Shown: positions 25,138-34,874 of the stretch, piece after piece
Layout of the letters: each line of letters starts with the position of its first letter
Position numbering within the stretch: position 1 is the stretch's first letter
Notes under the pieces: generated by a model
What the model was told of the DNA's origin: nothing
What the model saw: the letters and a program-made list of their open reading frames with translations, nothing else
Databases searched by the model: none
Made by a program: the position numbers and the translations under genes
Assembly (NCBI GenBank): GCA_947179295.1
Contig: CAMXAZ010000011.1
Coordinates: 1-51,207, forward strand
Length of the DNA stretch: 51,207 nucleotides
Source: an uncultured Muribaculaceae bacterium
GTDB taxonomy: Bacteria; Bacteroidota; Bacteroidia; Bacteroidales; Muribaculaceae
Direction: 5' to 3'

Positions 25138-26133
25138 GTGATCTTCAAATCAAAATATCAGTCAGCCCTGTTCATATTTGTGATGGCTGTATCGACAATG
25201 GTCGGTGCGGCCTGTCATGTATCGGCAGCAGTCAGGCTGGTTGTGAACGTAAAGGATGCGTCTACACTCGAACCGTTGGAATTTGCGGCGGTGACATTCC
25301 GCCAGCCTGCGGTGGCCGGAGTTTCCGGCGGCCATACGGATGCGGAAGGCTCAATAACGCTTACGGCCCAGCCCGGACAGGCTGTGATAGAGCTGAATCT
25401 TGTAGGCTATAAAGCGCAGCGCCGCAATCTTTCGCTTAAAGAACGTGAGAGTCTGACACTGAATTTCAGGCTTGAACCGACCAACTCCCTGAATGAAGTT
25501 GTTGTCACCGCCCGCGAGGGCTATAATGCCACATCCGCATCGCTTATTGACACTACGGCTATGAGGCATCTTCAGCCGTCGAGTTTCACGGATCTCATGA
25601 GTCTGCTTCCGGGCGGAGTGACCAAAGATCCTGAAATGGGGTCGGTCAACCGTATTGATCTGCGTTCGGCTTCGGGCATGACTCAGAATGACGATTATGC
25701 CACAGCGGCACTCGGCACGGCTTTCGTGGTCGACGGTGTGAGACTTAACACTGATGCCGACATGCAGACCACCCCGGATGCCAACCGAACTGCAAGGATC
25801 TCTACCGGAAAAGGTGTTGACATGCGCTCGCTTTCTACAGATGATATAGAGAGTGTGGAGATTGTGCGTGGAATTCCGTCAGTGGAATACGGCGAGCTGA
25901 CCTCCGGACTTGTAAATATAAAGCGCAAAAGCGGAGCCGGACGTCTTGAAGCCCGTTTTAAAGCCGACACTCAGAGCCAGCTTTTCTATGTCGGCAAAGG
26001 TTTTGATCTCAGTGGCGATGACACATGGATCATAAACGCCGGAGTAGACTATCTCGATTCGAAGATTGATCCGCGCAACAATCGTGAGAATTTCAAGCGT
26101 GTGACCGGTTCGCTGCGCAGCACGAAGCTATGA
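25138..26133 (+). pseudogene. TonB-dependent receptor, 5' part (split by tandem duplication)
   Basis: 331 residues from a GTG start: signal peptide 1-30, carboxypeptidase-regulatory-like domain about 33-112, TonB-box-like LNEVVVTARE (118-127), plug, and the beginning of the barrel. The frame runs through the first copy of a 569-bp direct repeat, enters the second copy in the wrong frame and stops at once (STKL, TGA 26131-26133). Removing one repeat copy joins this frame to the downstream ORF and gives 928 residues, a normal receptor length. This fragment alone cannot form a barrel. It could be a genuine frameshift mutation, a reversible switch, or an assembly error. Confidence 0.88.
25558..26126 (+). 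repeat. 569-bp perfect tandem duplication, copy 1
   Basis: Positions 25558-26126 are identical base for base to 26127-26695, lying directly head to tail. The junction shares only the dinucleotide GC with the sequence after copy 2. 569 is not a multiple of three, so the duplication breaks the receptor frame. No differences were found on line-by-line reading, so the event is recent, is being homogenised, or is artefactual. Confidence 0.97.
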
Positions 26134-26695
26134 GGCATCTTCAGCCGTCGAGTTTCACGGATCTCATGAGTCTGCTTCCGGGCGGAGTGACCAAAGATCC
26201 TGAAATGGGGTCGGTCAACCGTATTGATCTGCGTTCGGCTTCGGGCATGACTCAGAATGACGATTATGCCACAGCGGCACTCGGCACGGCTTTCGTGGTC
26301 GACGGTGTGAGACTTAACACTGATGCCGACATGCAGACCACCCCGGATGCCAACCGAACTGCAAGGATCTCTACCGGAAAAGGTGTTGACATGCGCTCGC
26401 TTTCTACAGATGATATAGAGAGTGTGGAGATTGTGCGTGGAATTCCGTCAGTGGAATACGGCGAGCTGACCTCCGGACTTGTAAATATAAAGCGCAAAAG
26501 CGGAGCCGGACGTCTTGAAGCCCGTTTTAAAGCCGACACTCAGAGCCAGCTTTTCTATGTCGGCAAAGGTTTTGATCTCAGTGGCGATGACACATGGATC
26601 ATAAACGCCGGAGTAGACTATCTCGATTCGAAGATTGATCCGCGCAACAATCGTGAGAATTTCAAGCGTGTGACCGGTTCGCTGCGCAGCACGAA
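26127..26695 (+). repeat. 569-bp perfect tandem duplication, copy 2
   Basis: Second identical copy, directly following copy 1 and continuing into the rest of the receptor gene (the next bases are GCGCTGG). The joint creates CTATGA, where the stop of the upstream frame and the ATG of the downstream frame overlap. Confidence 0.97.
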
Positions 26696-28493
26696 GCGCT
26701 GGACCGGCCCGGTGGCCCGGATCACCTGGAATTCCAATTTCAGCTACAGCGGCATGTTTGAGAAAGATGACAACGATCCGGATCTTGCCGTCAACAATAC
26801 AATAGACTTCTATCAGAACAGCAAACACACCATGCGCTGGGACAACACTCTGCGCTATGTACCGTCAGTTGCTTCCGTGCTTCAGGAATTAAATATGGTT
26901 TCCGGACTGAGCTACGGACATGAGCAGCTTGAGCAGCAGAAGCACGTGGCTTCGTCACGAGTGATGCCGATGCCTGTTTCGCTGGTTGAAGGTGACAATT
27001 ACATCGGCTATCTCCCCATGCTCTATCTTGCCGACTACCGTGTGGAGGGCCGTCCGTTTACCGCCTCGCTCAAAGGCAGTGGCCGCTTGCGTTTCGGTGG
27101 AAGCTTTCTGTCATCGGCTCTGAAGTTCGGAGTTGAGTGGAACATGAACAAAAACTATGGCCGTGGAGCCGTCTATGATATTTCGCGCCCGCTGACAGCA
27201 GGCAACAACACCCGTCCGCGTGCCTTCCGTGATGTTCCGGCCATGCACCAGCTCTCGGCCTATCTCGAAAGCGAGACCCGCTTCTATGCCTGTAAGCACA
27301 CACTTTTACTGACTGCCGGCCTGCGCGAGACTCAGCTTCTGTATCTCGACAGCAGATATGAACTGAGCGGCAAGCCTTATTTTGACCCTCGCTTCAACCT
27401 TGTCTGGAGTCTGCCGCCGGCCTATGTAAGAAACAATCCGCTCGGATTCGAACTCGCAGCCGGAGCCGGATGGCATACAAAGATGCCGGTAGCAGCATAT
27501 CTTTATCCTGAGAAACTCTATTCTGATTTCGAGCAGCTCAACTACTACCACAATGTGGAGGACTATCGGGTGATGAATGTGAGGACCTATATAGAGGACA
27601 TGACCAACTACCGTCTGCGTGCCGCCCGTAACTTCAAGTGGGAAGTCCGCGCCGACATCAGTTATCGCGGCAACAGACTTTCAGTGACATATTTCCGCGA
27701 GAATATGACAGACGGTTTCCGCAGCTCCGGATTTGTACATACCTATACATATAACCGCTACGATGCTTCCGGCTTCGATCCATATGCTGCCGGACGCGCT
27801 CCGCTGATCGAGGATCTGCCTTATCAGTCCGAGACCTACCTTGCAGTGAGAAGCAAGACAACCAACGGCAGCCGCACATTGAAAGAAGGAGTGGAATACA
27901 CACTGCAGTCGCGCCGTCTGCCCGTCATCAACACACGTCTGACAATTTCCGGCGCATTCTTCAGCACCACCAACAGTAACAGTCAGTCGCTGTGGTACAA
28001 GCCAAGCATCATAGCCAACGGCCGCGAGCTGCAGTATGTGGGGCTTTATGACGACCTTGACGGCAACAACTACCGCAGCGTCAACACCAATGTGCTTTTT
28101 GACACCGATCTCCCCCGGCTCGGACTGAATTTTTCGATAGGAGTGCAGAACCTCTGGCTGACCTCGCGTAAGACTTTGCGACGCGATGGAATTCCGGTGC
28201 AGTACATGGACGTGAACGGAGACATCCATCCTTATACCGACGAATGTCTGTCTGATCCATATCTGAAACAGCTGGTGCGCAATTTCACCGAAAGTTCATT
28301 TGTCAGACAGAATGTGCCGACAGAGACAAGCGTCAATTTCAAAGCCACAAAGACATTCTGGCAGAAGCGGGTAGGGCTGGCGGTCTACGTCAACCGTCTG
28401 GCGTACATAGCTCCTGACTATGAACGCTACGGAATCACTATCCGCCGCTACTCCACACCCTATTTCGGAATGGAACTCAACCTCAAAATATAG
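26130..28493 (+). pseudogene. TonB-dependent receptor, 3' part (plug and barrel)
   Basis: 787 residues from the ATG at 26130: plug domain (LMSLLPGGVTKDPEM, GTAFVVDGVRLN, VEIVRGIPSVEYGELTSGLVNI) and a complete 22-strand barrel ending in FGMELNLKI. Signal peptide and regulatory domain are missing because they are encoded in the upstream fragment, so if translated alone it would stay in the cytoplasm. Its ATG overlaps the upstream stop (ATGA), which permits translational coupling. With one repeat copy removed it is in frame with the 5' part. It heads the operon with DUF4876, DUF6850 and ABC genes. Confidence 0.88.
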
Positions 28494-28527
28494 AAATCAA
28501 TCAAAATCATCAAAATAACCAATTATC

Positions 28528-29772
28528 ATGACTTCAAACAAAATTCAGATCAAGAATCTGTTTCTGAGTGTGGCTCTGTGCTCCGCAATGGGACTGAGTG
28601 TGGCTTCATGTTCAGATGATGACAACACAGTGGTGACTTATCCGGTTGTCATTGCTCCTACTTATCCCGCAGAACTTCCGTCATCCTACACGGTAGAATC
28701 CGGAACTATAACTTACAAGGAACTGAACAGCGGCCGCACATATACATTTGAGCTTCCTCTGACCGACTCAGATGTGATTCCTGCCGGAACCTATGACATC
28801 GACGGACAGATGGAGGTAAGTTTCGTCAATGACGAGGGCACCAGCGTGACACGCACACTTCGTGCCGTGGCATCTCAGCAGGTCATCAGCTCTACAGCCC
28901 AGTCGGCAAGTCTCAAATGGTTCTTCTATAATCCTTCCAATACACTCGTTTTTGGTGAAATCTATTTTGCCGGCTCGCTTAACGCGGCAGGAACCAATGG
29001 CCTTTATGATACATATTTCACTATCTATAACAATACCGACGAGGTGCAGTATGCCGACGGCCTTGCTATTGTTGAGAGCAAGTTGCTGAACACTGATGCC
29101 AATGTGATCATCACCCCGGCCAATCAGCGTGAAGCCAATTTCACTGTGCAGACTGTTTACGTGATTCCGGGCAGCGGTCAGGATGTAGCCATCGCCCCCG
29201 GCGAGTCAATCAAGATCGTCGATCAGGCCATTGACTGGACAGCCCAGGTGCCAGGAGCTCTCAATCACACCGATGCTGATTTCGAATGGTATGATGAATC
29301 GACTTCCGCTTCGGTGAAGGATACCGACAATCCCGATGTCCCCAACCTTGACAAATGGTATTCCTACTCGCCGACAATCTGGATCGCAAGCAACCAGTGC
29401 AACCGTTCCTATGCACTTGTCCGTTTCCCCGAAGGCATGACAGCCGAACAGTATCTCGCCGAGTATGACGGAACTTATAAATATATCAGCAGTGTGACAC
29501 AGAAGGAAATGACCGGAACAAAATGCTATCTGGTCAAATATGACTGGATCATCGACGGTGTCAACCTCTGTCCGGTTGAAAGCTGGATACAGGGTGCTCT
29601 GAGCACATCTGTTGACGCAAGCTATGCCGCTATCTCAGAAGCTAAGACAGACAAGAACCGTTTCGGCAAGAAGTTTGTCCGCAAAGTGGCCGGAGTATCA
29701 GCAGCCGGCAATACCGTGCTGATGGACACCAACGATTCTGCCAAGGATTTTGAAATCGTTTCTGCGAAATAA
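28528..29772 (+). CDS. DUF4876 family lipoprotein
   Basis: 414 residues; signal peptide with lipobox VASC (Cys near residue 28) followed by acidic SDDDN, which favours surface export in Bacteroidota. The body matches DUF4876 as I know it: an N-terminal beta domain (SGRTYTFELPLTDSDVIPAGTYDI) and a middle with SLKWFFYNPSNTLVFGEIYFAGSLN, probably a jelly-roll-like surface domain. It follows the receptor by 34 bp and is presumably the receptor's surface partner. The ligand is unknown. Confidence 0.87.
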   Translation: MTSNKIQIKNLFLSVALCSAMGLSVASCSDDDNTVVTYPVVIAPTYPAELPSSYTVESGTITYKELNSGRTYTFELPLTDSDVIPAGTYDIDGQMEVSFVNDEGTSVTRTLRAVASQQVISSTAQSASLKWFFYNPSNTLVFGEIYFAGSLNAAGTNGLYDTYFTIYNNTDEVQYADGLAIVESKLLNTDANVIITPANQREANFTVQTVYVIPGSGQDVAIAPGESIKIVDQAIDWTAQVPGALNHTDADFEWYDESTSASVKDTDNPDVPNLDKWYSYSPTIWIASNQCNRSYALVRFPEGMTAEQYLAEYDGTYKYISSVTQKEMTGTKCYLVKYDWIIDGVNLCPVESWIQGALSTSVDASYAAISEAKTDKNRFGKKFVRKVAGVSAAGNTVLMDTNDSAKDFEIVSAK

Positions 29773-29797
29773 CCTCTAACTAAGTAAAGATAGATTG

Positions 29798-31336
29798 ATG
29801 TCGGAAGTCTCTGGATTTCAACACCGTCTGACTCTAATAGCTGTAGCCATGATCCCATTTTTCGGGGTCATGGCGCAGCCTTTGTCTCTGACTGAGCTTC
29901 AACGGCTCTCTCAGCCGGTAAATGCCGCATTGATGCAGAGATATGAGAGCAATCCGGCTACAATGCTGTTTCGTGACAGCGTTTCGCTTTCGTCATTTGC
30001 CGTAAGCGGAGAGTATGACCGTCAGGACAAGCCGGTGATGGAGCAACTTGGCGATGGGTCCGATCTGTTCGGAGTCTCGGCCGGATCATATACCCGTCTG
30101 GGTGCAGAAAGTGTGGTCTGGGGCAATGCTTCGTTTTTGACCGGAACCTATCGTTCGGTCAGATGGACTGACTGTATAGACTATAGCAGAGTGGCTCCTT
30201 ATGTGCTGGGCGATGAAGCCGGCGGCGACCTGAGCACCCGCAGCTATAGATTTTCCGGAGGATATGCCCGCGGTTTTTCCCGCTGGACGGTCGGCGTTCA
30301 CGCTGCGTACAGAGCTGAGATCGCCTACCGTAACCGAGATCCGAGAGTCAAGACCGTTGTCTCTGACCTTGACATCGCTCTGGGTGGCGGCTACACGGTG
30401 AATGATCACAGTGTCATCGGGCTGAATGCCGGAGTGAATATCTATAACCAGAGCTGTGATCTCGATTTCTATAATCCGCTGAATGAAATAAACACCTATA
30501 CCCTGACCGGTATGGGCACTTATTACCGGCGTTTTATGGGCAATGCCAACAAGAACAGCGGTTATTCATCGTTCGGCTATAGCCTTGGGCTCCAGTGGCT
30601 GCCTGTTTCCGGCCAAGGCCTTGCAGCGACACTTGGCTATACCGGTTACCGGATGGAGCAGCAGTTGCGCAACTATAATAATCTGACCCTCGGCTACACC
30701 GACAATGATATTCTTGATCTTGGCATCTCATACCGGCATCAGTTCGGCGGAGGGATCATGATTCAGCCCACAATTGACGGCAATCAGTTTCGGCGCAAGG
30801 GCACTGAAAATATATTCGGATCTTCAGCCGGATCAAGCTATGACCGCATAGGCAGCAGTTCGCCGTATAGATTCGAAAGGTCCCGCTTCGGTCTTTCCGT
30901 ACCTGTGCGGTTTGAGAAAGGTCGCACAAGCATAACGCTCACCCCTGACATAGCCTATGAGTCAGAGAAGGAGAGCTATGCCGATCCGTTGCGCCGTCTG
31001 GGAGCAAGCCATGTCATATCCGGGCTTGATGCTGACTTTTCAGCCGTTTCAGGCAAAAGCTGGCTCTGGAATCTTTCAGCCGGGGTCTCCTATGCCAAAG
31101 CTGATCCGATGGAAGAAATTCTGACAGATCTTGAACAGGACACTCCGCTTGGACAATGTGTGCTGTCAAACTATTCGATGCTGAAAGCCGACCGCAGCGC
31201 ATTCAATGTCTCGGCCGGGGTCTCGCGGCCTGTGATGAATTTCATTGTCACTCTCCGGGTGGCATACCGGATGACAGACTATAAGGGTGAAGGACTCCGT
31301 CACGGTGCCGCTGTCACACTCGCAGCTGAATTCTGA
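29798..31336 (+). CDS. DUF6850 family outer-membrane beta-barrel protein
   Basis: 512 residues. Signal peptide about 1-28 (ends FFGVMAQ), then a beta-rich protein with many amphipathic strands (GYSSFGYSLGLQWLPVSGQG) and a terminal aromatic strand ending AAEF, typical of an outer-membrane barrel. The family DUF6850 regularly stands beside DUF4876. The ATG at 29798 was preferred to a TTG one codon earlier. It lies 25 bp after DUF4876. Role unknown; probably works with the receptor on the same ligand. Confidence 0.82.
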   Translation: MSEVSGFQHRLTLIAVAMIPFFGVMAQPLSLTELQRLSQPVNAALMQRYESNPATMLFRDSVSLSSFAVSGEYDRQDKPVMEQLGDGSDLFGVSAGSYTRLGAESVVWGNASFLTGTYRSVRWTDCIDYSRVAPYVLGDEAGGDLSTRSYRFSGGYARGFSRWTVGVHAAYRAEIAYRNRDPRVKTVVSDLDIALGGGYTVNDHSVIGLNAGVNIYNQSCDLDFYNPLNEINTYTLTGMGTYYRRFMGNANKNSGYSSFGYSLGLQWLPVSGQGLAATLGYTGYRMEQQLRNYNNLTLGYTDNDILDLGISYRHQFGGGIMIQPTIDGNQFRRKGTENIFGSSAGSSYDRIGSSSPYRFERSRFGLSVPVRFEKGRTSITLTPDIAYESEKESYADPLRRLGASHVISGLDADFSAVSGKSWLWNLSAGVSYAKADPMEEILTDLEQDTPLGQCVLSNYSMLKADRSAFNVSAGVSRPVMNFIVTLRVAYRMTDYKGEGLRHGAAVTLAAEF

Positions 31337-31370
31337 CATATGGAAAATGTAATTTTAAAAAAACTTGATA

Positions 31371-32273
31371 ATGAACCACGATTCTGAATCGGTGATATCT
31401 GTAAAAAATCTGACCCAGCGATATGGCACAGGGCGGATCATATACAGTGACCTGAGCTTCGAAGTGCCTAAAGGCCGCATACTCGGCCTGCTGGGTAAAA
31501 ACGGCACAGGAAAGACCACCACTATAAATATACTTATGGGCTACCTGCGTCCGCAGAAAGGCGAGTGCAGGATATTCGGCGAAAAAATCACAGAAATGTC
31601 ACCTGCCACGCGTTCACGGATAGCATTGCTGATCGAAGGCCATGTGCAGTATGCGTTCATGACAATCGAGCAGATAGAGCGTTTCTATTCTCGGTTCTAT
31701 CCGAAATGGAACAGGGATGCCTATTATGAACTCATGAACAAGCTTCATGTGTCGCCAGGCCAGAAGATCTCATCCATGTCATGCGGACAGCGCTCGCAGG
31801 TGGCACTCGGTCTGATACTCGCACAGAATGCCGACCTGCTTGTGCTTGACGACTTTTCTCTTGGCCTTGATCCAGGCTACCGCAGACTGTTTATAGACTA
31901 TCTGCGTGAATTTGCCAAGGCTGAGGAGAAGACCGTGTTCATGACATCTCATATCATCCAGGATCTTGAACGCCTGATTGACGACTGCATCATTCTTGAC
32001 TACGGAAAGATCCTCACCCAGATGCCGGTCGACGAGCTTCTGCGTGACTTCTCCCGCTACACTCTTCAGACAGACGTGCCTGTTGAAAAATTCTCGGCTG
32101 ACAGTCTGTTTGTCAATCCGGGCAAGATCAAGGATGAACTCGAATTCTATACATTCAAACCGATTGATGAAGTCAGAGCGGCCCTTGGCTCTATCGGAGT
32201 AGACTCCGGAAGCCTTGCCCGTCAGGAAATGTCGCTTGAAGACGCCTTCATCGGACTCACCGGAAAATATTGA
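31371..32273 (+). CDS. ABC transporter ATP-binding protein
   Basis: A 300-residue ATPase of an ABC-2-like transporter. Walker A GKNGTGKT (42-49), signature MSCGQ (136-140, in place of LSGGQ), Walker B LLVLDD (156-161), H-loop H194. The usual catalytic Glu after Walker B is an Asp (D161), and the signature Gly is replaced by Cys; hydrolysis may be slow or unusual. Start ATG at 31371 rather than the TTG at 31365. It is followed after 9 bp by its permease gene. Confidence 0.92.
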   Translation: MNHDSESVISVKNLTQRYGTGRIIYSDLSFEVPKGRILGLLGKNGTGKTTTINILMGYLRPQKGECRIFGEKITEMSPATRSRIALLIEGHVQYAFMTIEQIERFYSRFYPKWNRDAYYELMNKLHVSPGQKISSMSCGQRSQVALGLILAQNADLLVLDDFSLGLDPGYRRLFIDYLREFAKAEEKTVFMTSHIIQDLERLIDDCIILDYGKILTQMPVDELLRDFSRYTLQTDVPVEKFSADSLFVNPGKIKDELEFYTFKPIDEVRAALGSIGVDSGSLARQEMSLEDAFIGLTGKY

Positions 32274-32282
32274 TACTGAAAA

Positions 32283-32954
32283 ATGGAAAGAGCTCTGATA
32301 TTCAAAGAATGGGTGAAGACCCGGATGGTCTTCTTCATATCTCTTGGGCTGGCCGTATGTATTGGCCTCTACACTGTGGCTATGATGAACAGGCTGATCG
32401 AACTTAAAGGAGTGGAGCATCTGTGGCTCATAATGCTGCTCAAAGACAATACGTTCATCGACATGATCAAATATGTGCCTCTGCTTGTCGGACTGGCCGT
32501 TGGAGTAGCGCAGATGGCTCCGGAGATGGCGCAGAAACGCCTGAAACTTACTCTGCACCTGCCTTACCCTCAGCGCAGGCTTGTTGGGCTGATGCTTCTG
32601 ACCGGTCTGGCGGAATTACTGGTAATATATCTTGTGCAGGCGCTGATCATCATGATCTATGATTTCAGAATACTCCCGTCAGAACTGGTAGGACGTGTGA
32701 TGCTGACCACTCTGCCCTGGTATTTTGCCGGCTTCACAGCTTATCTGTTTGTGACGGCTATCTGCCTCGAAGGCACCTGGAAGCGCCGCATAGTTCTCTC
32801 TCTTCTGGCCATCGCGGTGCTGATGATGTATTTTCTTCAGCCTGCACCAGAGGCCTACAACGGAATGCTCATTCTCATAATCATAACAGTTGTTCTTCTG
32901 ACCGTTCTCTCTTTCGGCTCGATCATCAGGTTTAAGGAGGGCCGTCAGGATTAA
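32283..32954 (+). CDS. ABC transporter permease
   Basis: 223 residues with about six hydrophobic segments (about 17-37, 62-80, 99-125, 138-160, 168-185, 192-212), the pattern of an ABC-2-type membrane subunit. The N-terminal FKEWVKTR is typical of such permeases. It sits directly between its ATPase and the DUF4857 gene. I see no substrate-binding protein, so export or an inner-membrane role is as likely as import. Confidence 0.85.
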   Translation: MERALIFKEWVKTRMVFFISLGLAVCIGLYTVAMMNRLIELKGVEHLWLIMLLKDNTFIDMIKYVPLLVGLAVGVAQMAPEMAQKRLKLTLHLPYPQRRLVGLMLLTGLAELLVIYLVQALIIMIYDFRILPSELVGRVMLTTLPWYFAGFTAYLFVTAICLEGTWKRRIVLSLLAIAVLMMYFLQPAPEAYNGMLILIIITVVLLTVLSFGSIIRFKEGRQD

Positions 32955-32969
32955 CCGACACTGAAAATC

Positions 32970-34217
32970 ATGAAAAAAGCATATACAATATTACTCGTGA
33001 CGCTAAGCGTCATTGTTCTCTCGTGGTTTCTTCCCTGGCTCTATTCACTCTTGTTTCCGGTAGGGGCCTCAGATCCGTTTATAGCATACTCACCGATAAG
33101 CGACCGGATGATCGTGTCGGAAAGAACCGGCGAGAAGGAGTCGGTGATCTATCCGCTTGATGCCGATGGCGTGCGTGAAGAAGGTGTGGTCTATACAAAA
33201 GAGCAGCGTGATTCGCTTCTGCCCCAGCTCTATTTCACTCAGCTTGTGGCCCGCGAGCAGATGCCTGATTCGATCAACGGCGTTGAGATTACCATTCCGC
33301 TGCTGAAACATAACTCCTGGGTCTTTACATCGTCGCCGCGCGACATCAACAAGCGTTTTGCCGATGTCTATCTTATAATGGAATCCATGCCGGCGCGCAT
33401 TGATCTTGAAGATCCTACTGAAGTGTTCCGGTTCCGTGACGGGAAGGTGGAATTCATCGAGATGGAGACCAATCAGGTCAATCAGACAAGAAGCAAAAGA
33501 TTTACGGAGATTTTCAATGACCGCGGATTTACCTTGCCTCTTCAGAGTTTTTCGGCTAACATTACCAGCCGCAAAGCTTATGACGAAGGCTATCTGATGG
33601 TCGATGGCAACGGCGATATATTCCATATGAAGATGCAGGCCGGCAGACCTTACATGTCGAAAGTGCGCAAACCTGACTCGATCAGAGCCGCCCATGTGTT
33701 CATAATGGAAAATGTTGACAAGGGTGCTATCGGACTTATGTCAGATGAAAACCATAATTTCTATATCATAGAGCGTGAGGGCTATCGTCTGTGTAAGTTG
33801 CCTGTCGGAAAGGTCGATCCTGAGAAAGACCGTGTTTCCGTTGTCAAGAACCTTTTCAATATTATAGTAAGAGTTTCGAACCAGGACGGAACCCGCTGGA
33901 GCGCGCTTGATGCCGATGACTATTCTCTGCTGGCAAGCTATGCCAAGACAAGCGAGAAAAGTACGGTGGCAAAAATCGGATCATATATTTTCCCTTATAC
34001 TCTGTCATTCACATCGACGTCTGATTGCTATGCCACACCACGCATTGAATCGTTCTCCTGGGCGGCATTTGTTCTGAATGCCGTGCTTGCGCTTGTGATT
34101 TTCATAGTTTACCGCAGACGGCGCACGGATGCCATCTGCCATCCGGTGCCGGCATCGCTTGTCACTCTCGCATTCGGAATTTTTGCATTCATTCCGTTCA
34201 TCATTATCAGAAATTGA
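32970..34217 (+). CDS. DUF4857 family membrane protein
   Basis: 415 residues: an N-terminal membrane segment (about 6-30), a large periplasmic domain (about 31-365) and two C-terminal membrane segments (about 370-388 and 397-413). It resembles DUF4857, a Bacteroidota family encoded with ABC-2-type transporters. The periplasmic part could receive or deliver the substrate of the ABC pair or contact the outer-membrane proteins upstream. It starts 15 bp after the permease. Confidence 0.82.
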   Translation: MKKAYTILLVTLSVIVLSWFLPWLYSLLFPVGASDPFIAYSPISDRMIVSERTGEKESVIYPLDADGVREEGVVYTKEQRDSLLPQLYFTQLVAREQMPDSINGVEITIPLLKHNSWVFTSSPRDINKRFADVYLIMESMPARIDLEDPTEVFRFRDGKVEFIEMETNQVNQTRSKRFTEIFNDRGFTLPLQSFSANITSRKAYDEGYLMVDGNGDIFHMKMQAGRPYMSKVRKPDSIRAAHVFIMENVDKGAIGLMSDENHNFYIIEREGYRLCKLPVGKVDPEKDRVSVVKNLFNIIVRVSNQDGTRWSALDADDYSLLASYAKTSEKSTVAKIGSYIFPYTLSFTSTSDCYATPRIESFSWAAFVLNAVLALVIFIVYRRRRTDAICHPVPASLVTLAFGIFAFIPFIIIRN

Positions 34218-34256
34218 AAAATATCAATCATTAATCAAAAATAAAAAGCAGAAAAA

Positions 34257-34871
34257 ATGAAGAAAACATCAATCTTTACGCTTCTGGCATTCTTATGCCT
34301 TGCAATGGTCTCTTGCGGAGGCGTTTCAAATTCCGCTTCATCCGAGGATGCAGCCGGTGCAATCAGTGTGGATCAGCTTCTTGCCGATGCTGAAAACCTT
34401 GTAGGTGACACAATCGAGATTGAAGGCGTGTGCTCTCATCTTTGCCGTCACGGAGGCCGTAAGGCATTCGTGGTAGGATCGGCTGACAGTGTGCTTATCC
34501 GTTGCGAGGCCTTTCCTCTCATGGGCGAACCGTTCCCGAAGTCTACAATCCATCAGCCCATCCGTGTCAAGGGCGTGGTTTGTGAGGAGCGCATCGACGA
34601 AGCTGCCATTCAGAATATGATCCGTCAGTATGAAGAATCTCAGAAAGCTGCTGCTGAAAAGGCTGCTGAAGCAGGCGAAGAGGCTCCGGCTGAGGTTGAA
34701 AGCGGTTGCGCTACCGAGCGTGCGGCCCAGGGTCAGAAAAATCTGACTGCCTTCGATGACCGTATCGCTGACTATCGGGCCAAAATCGCAGCCCGTCAGG
34801 AAAAGGAAGGCAAGCCTTATCTGTCATTCTATTGCCTCCAGGCAATTTCTTATGAAATTCTTCCGGAATAA
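34257..34871 (+). CDS. Lipoprotein with OB-like domain and Cys/His motif
   Basis: 204 residues, signal MKKTSIFTLLAFLCLAMVSC with the lipobox Cys at 20. The region around residues 38-125 (VDQLLADAENLVGDTIEIEGVCSHLCRHGG, then IRVKGVV) resembles the OB-like fold of small periplasmic proteins. CSHLCRHGGRKAF, followed by a third Cys in LIRCEA, looks like a metal- or heme-binding site. An Ala/Glu-rich helical insert (about 123-150) ends in SGCATER with one more Cys. It is the last gene of the operon, just before a terminator. No function is assigned; metal binding is inference from the motif. Confidence 0.75.
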   Translation: MKKTSIFTLLAFLCLAMVSCGGVSNSASSEDAAGAISVDQLLADAENLVGDTIEIEGVCSHLCRHGGRKAFVVGSADSVLIRCEAFPLMGEPFPKSTIHQPIRVKGVVCEERIDEAAIQNMIRQYEESQKAAAEKAAEAGEEAPAEVESGCATERAAQGQKNLTAFDDRIADYRAKIAARQEKEGKPYLSFYCLQAISYEILPE

Positions 34872-34874
34872 GAA

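Noticed and set aside
31779-32558. 259-codon open frame on the minus strand
   Set aside because: It is antisense to the ABC ATPase and permease genes, which show Walker motifs and membrane segments; no domain is seen.
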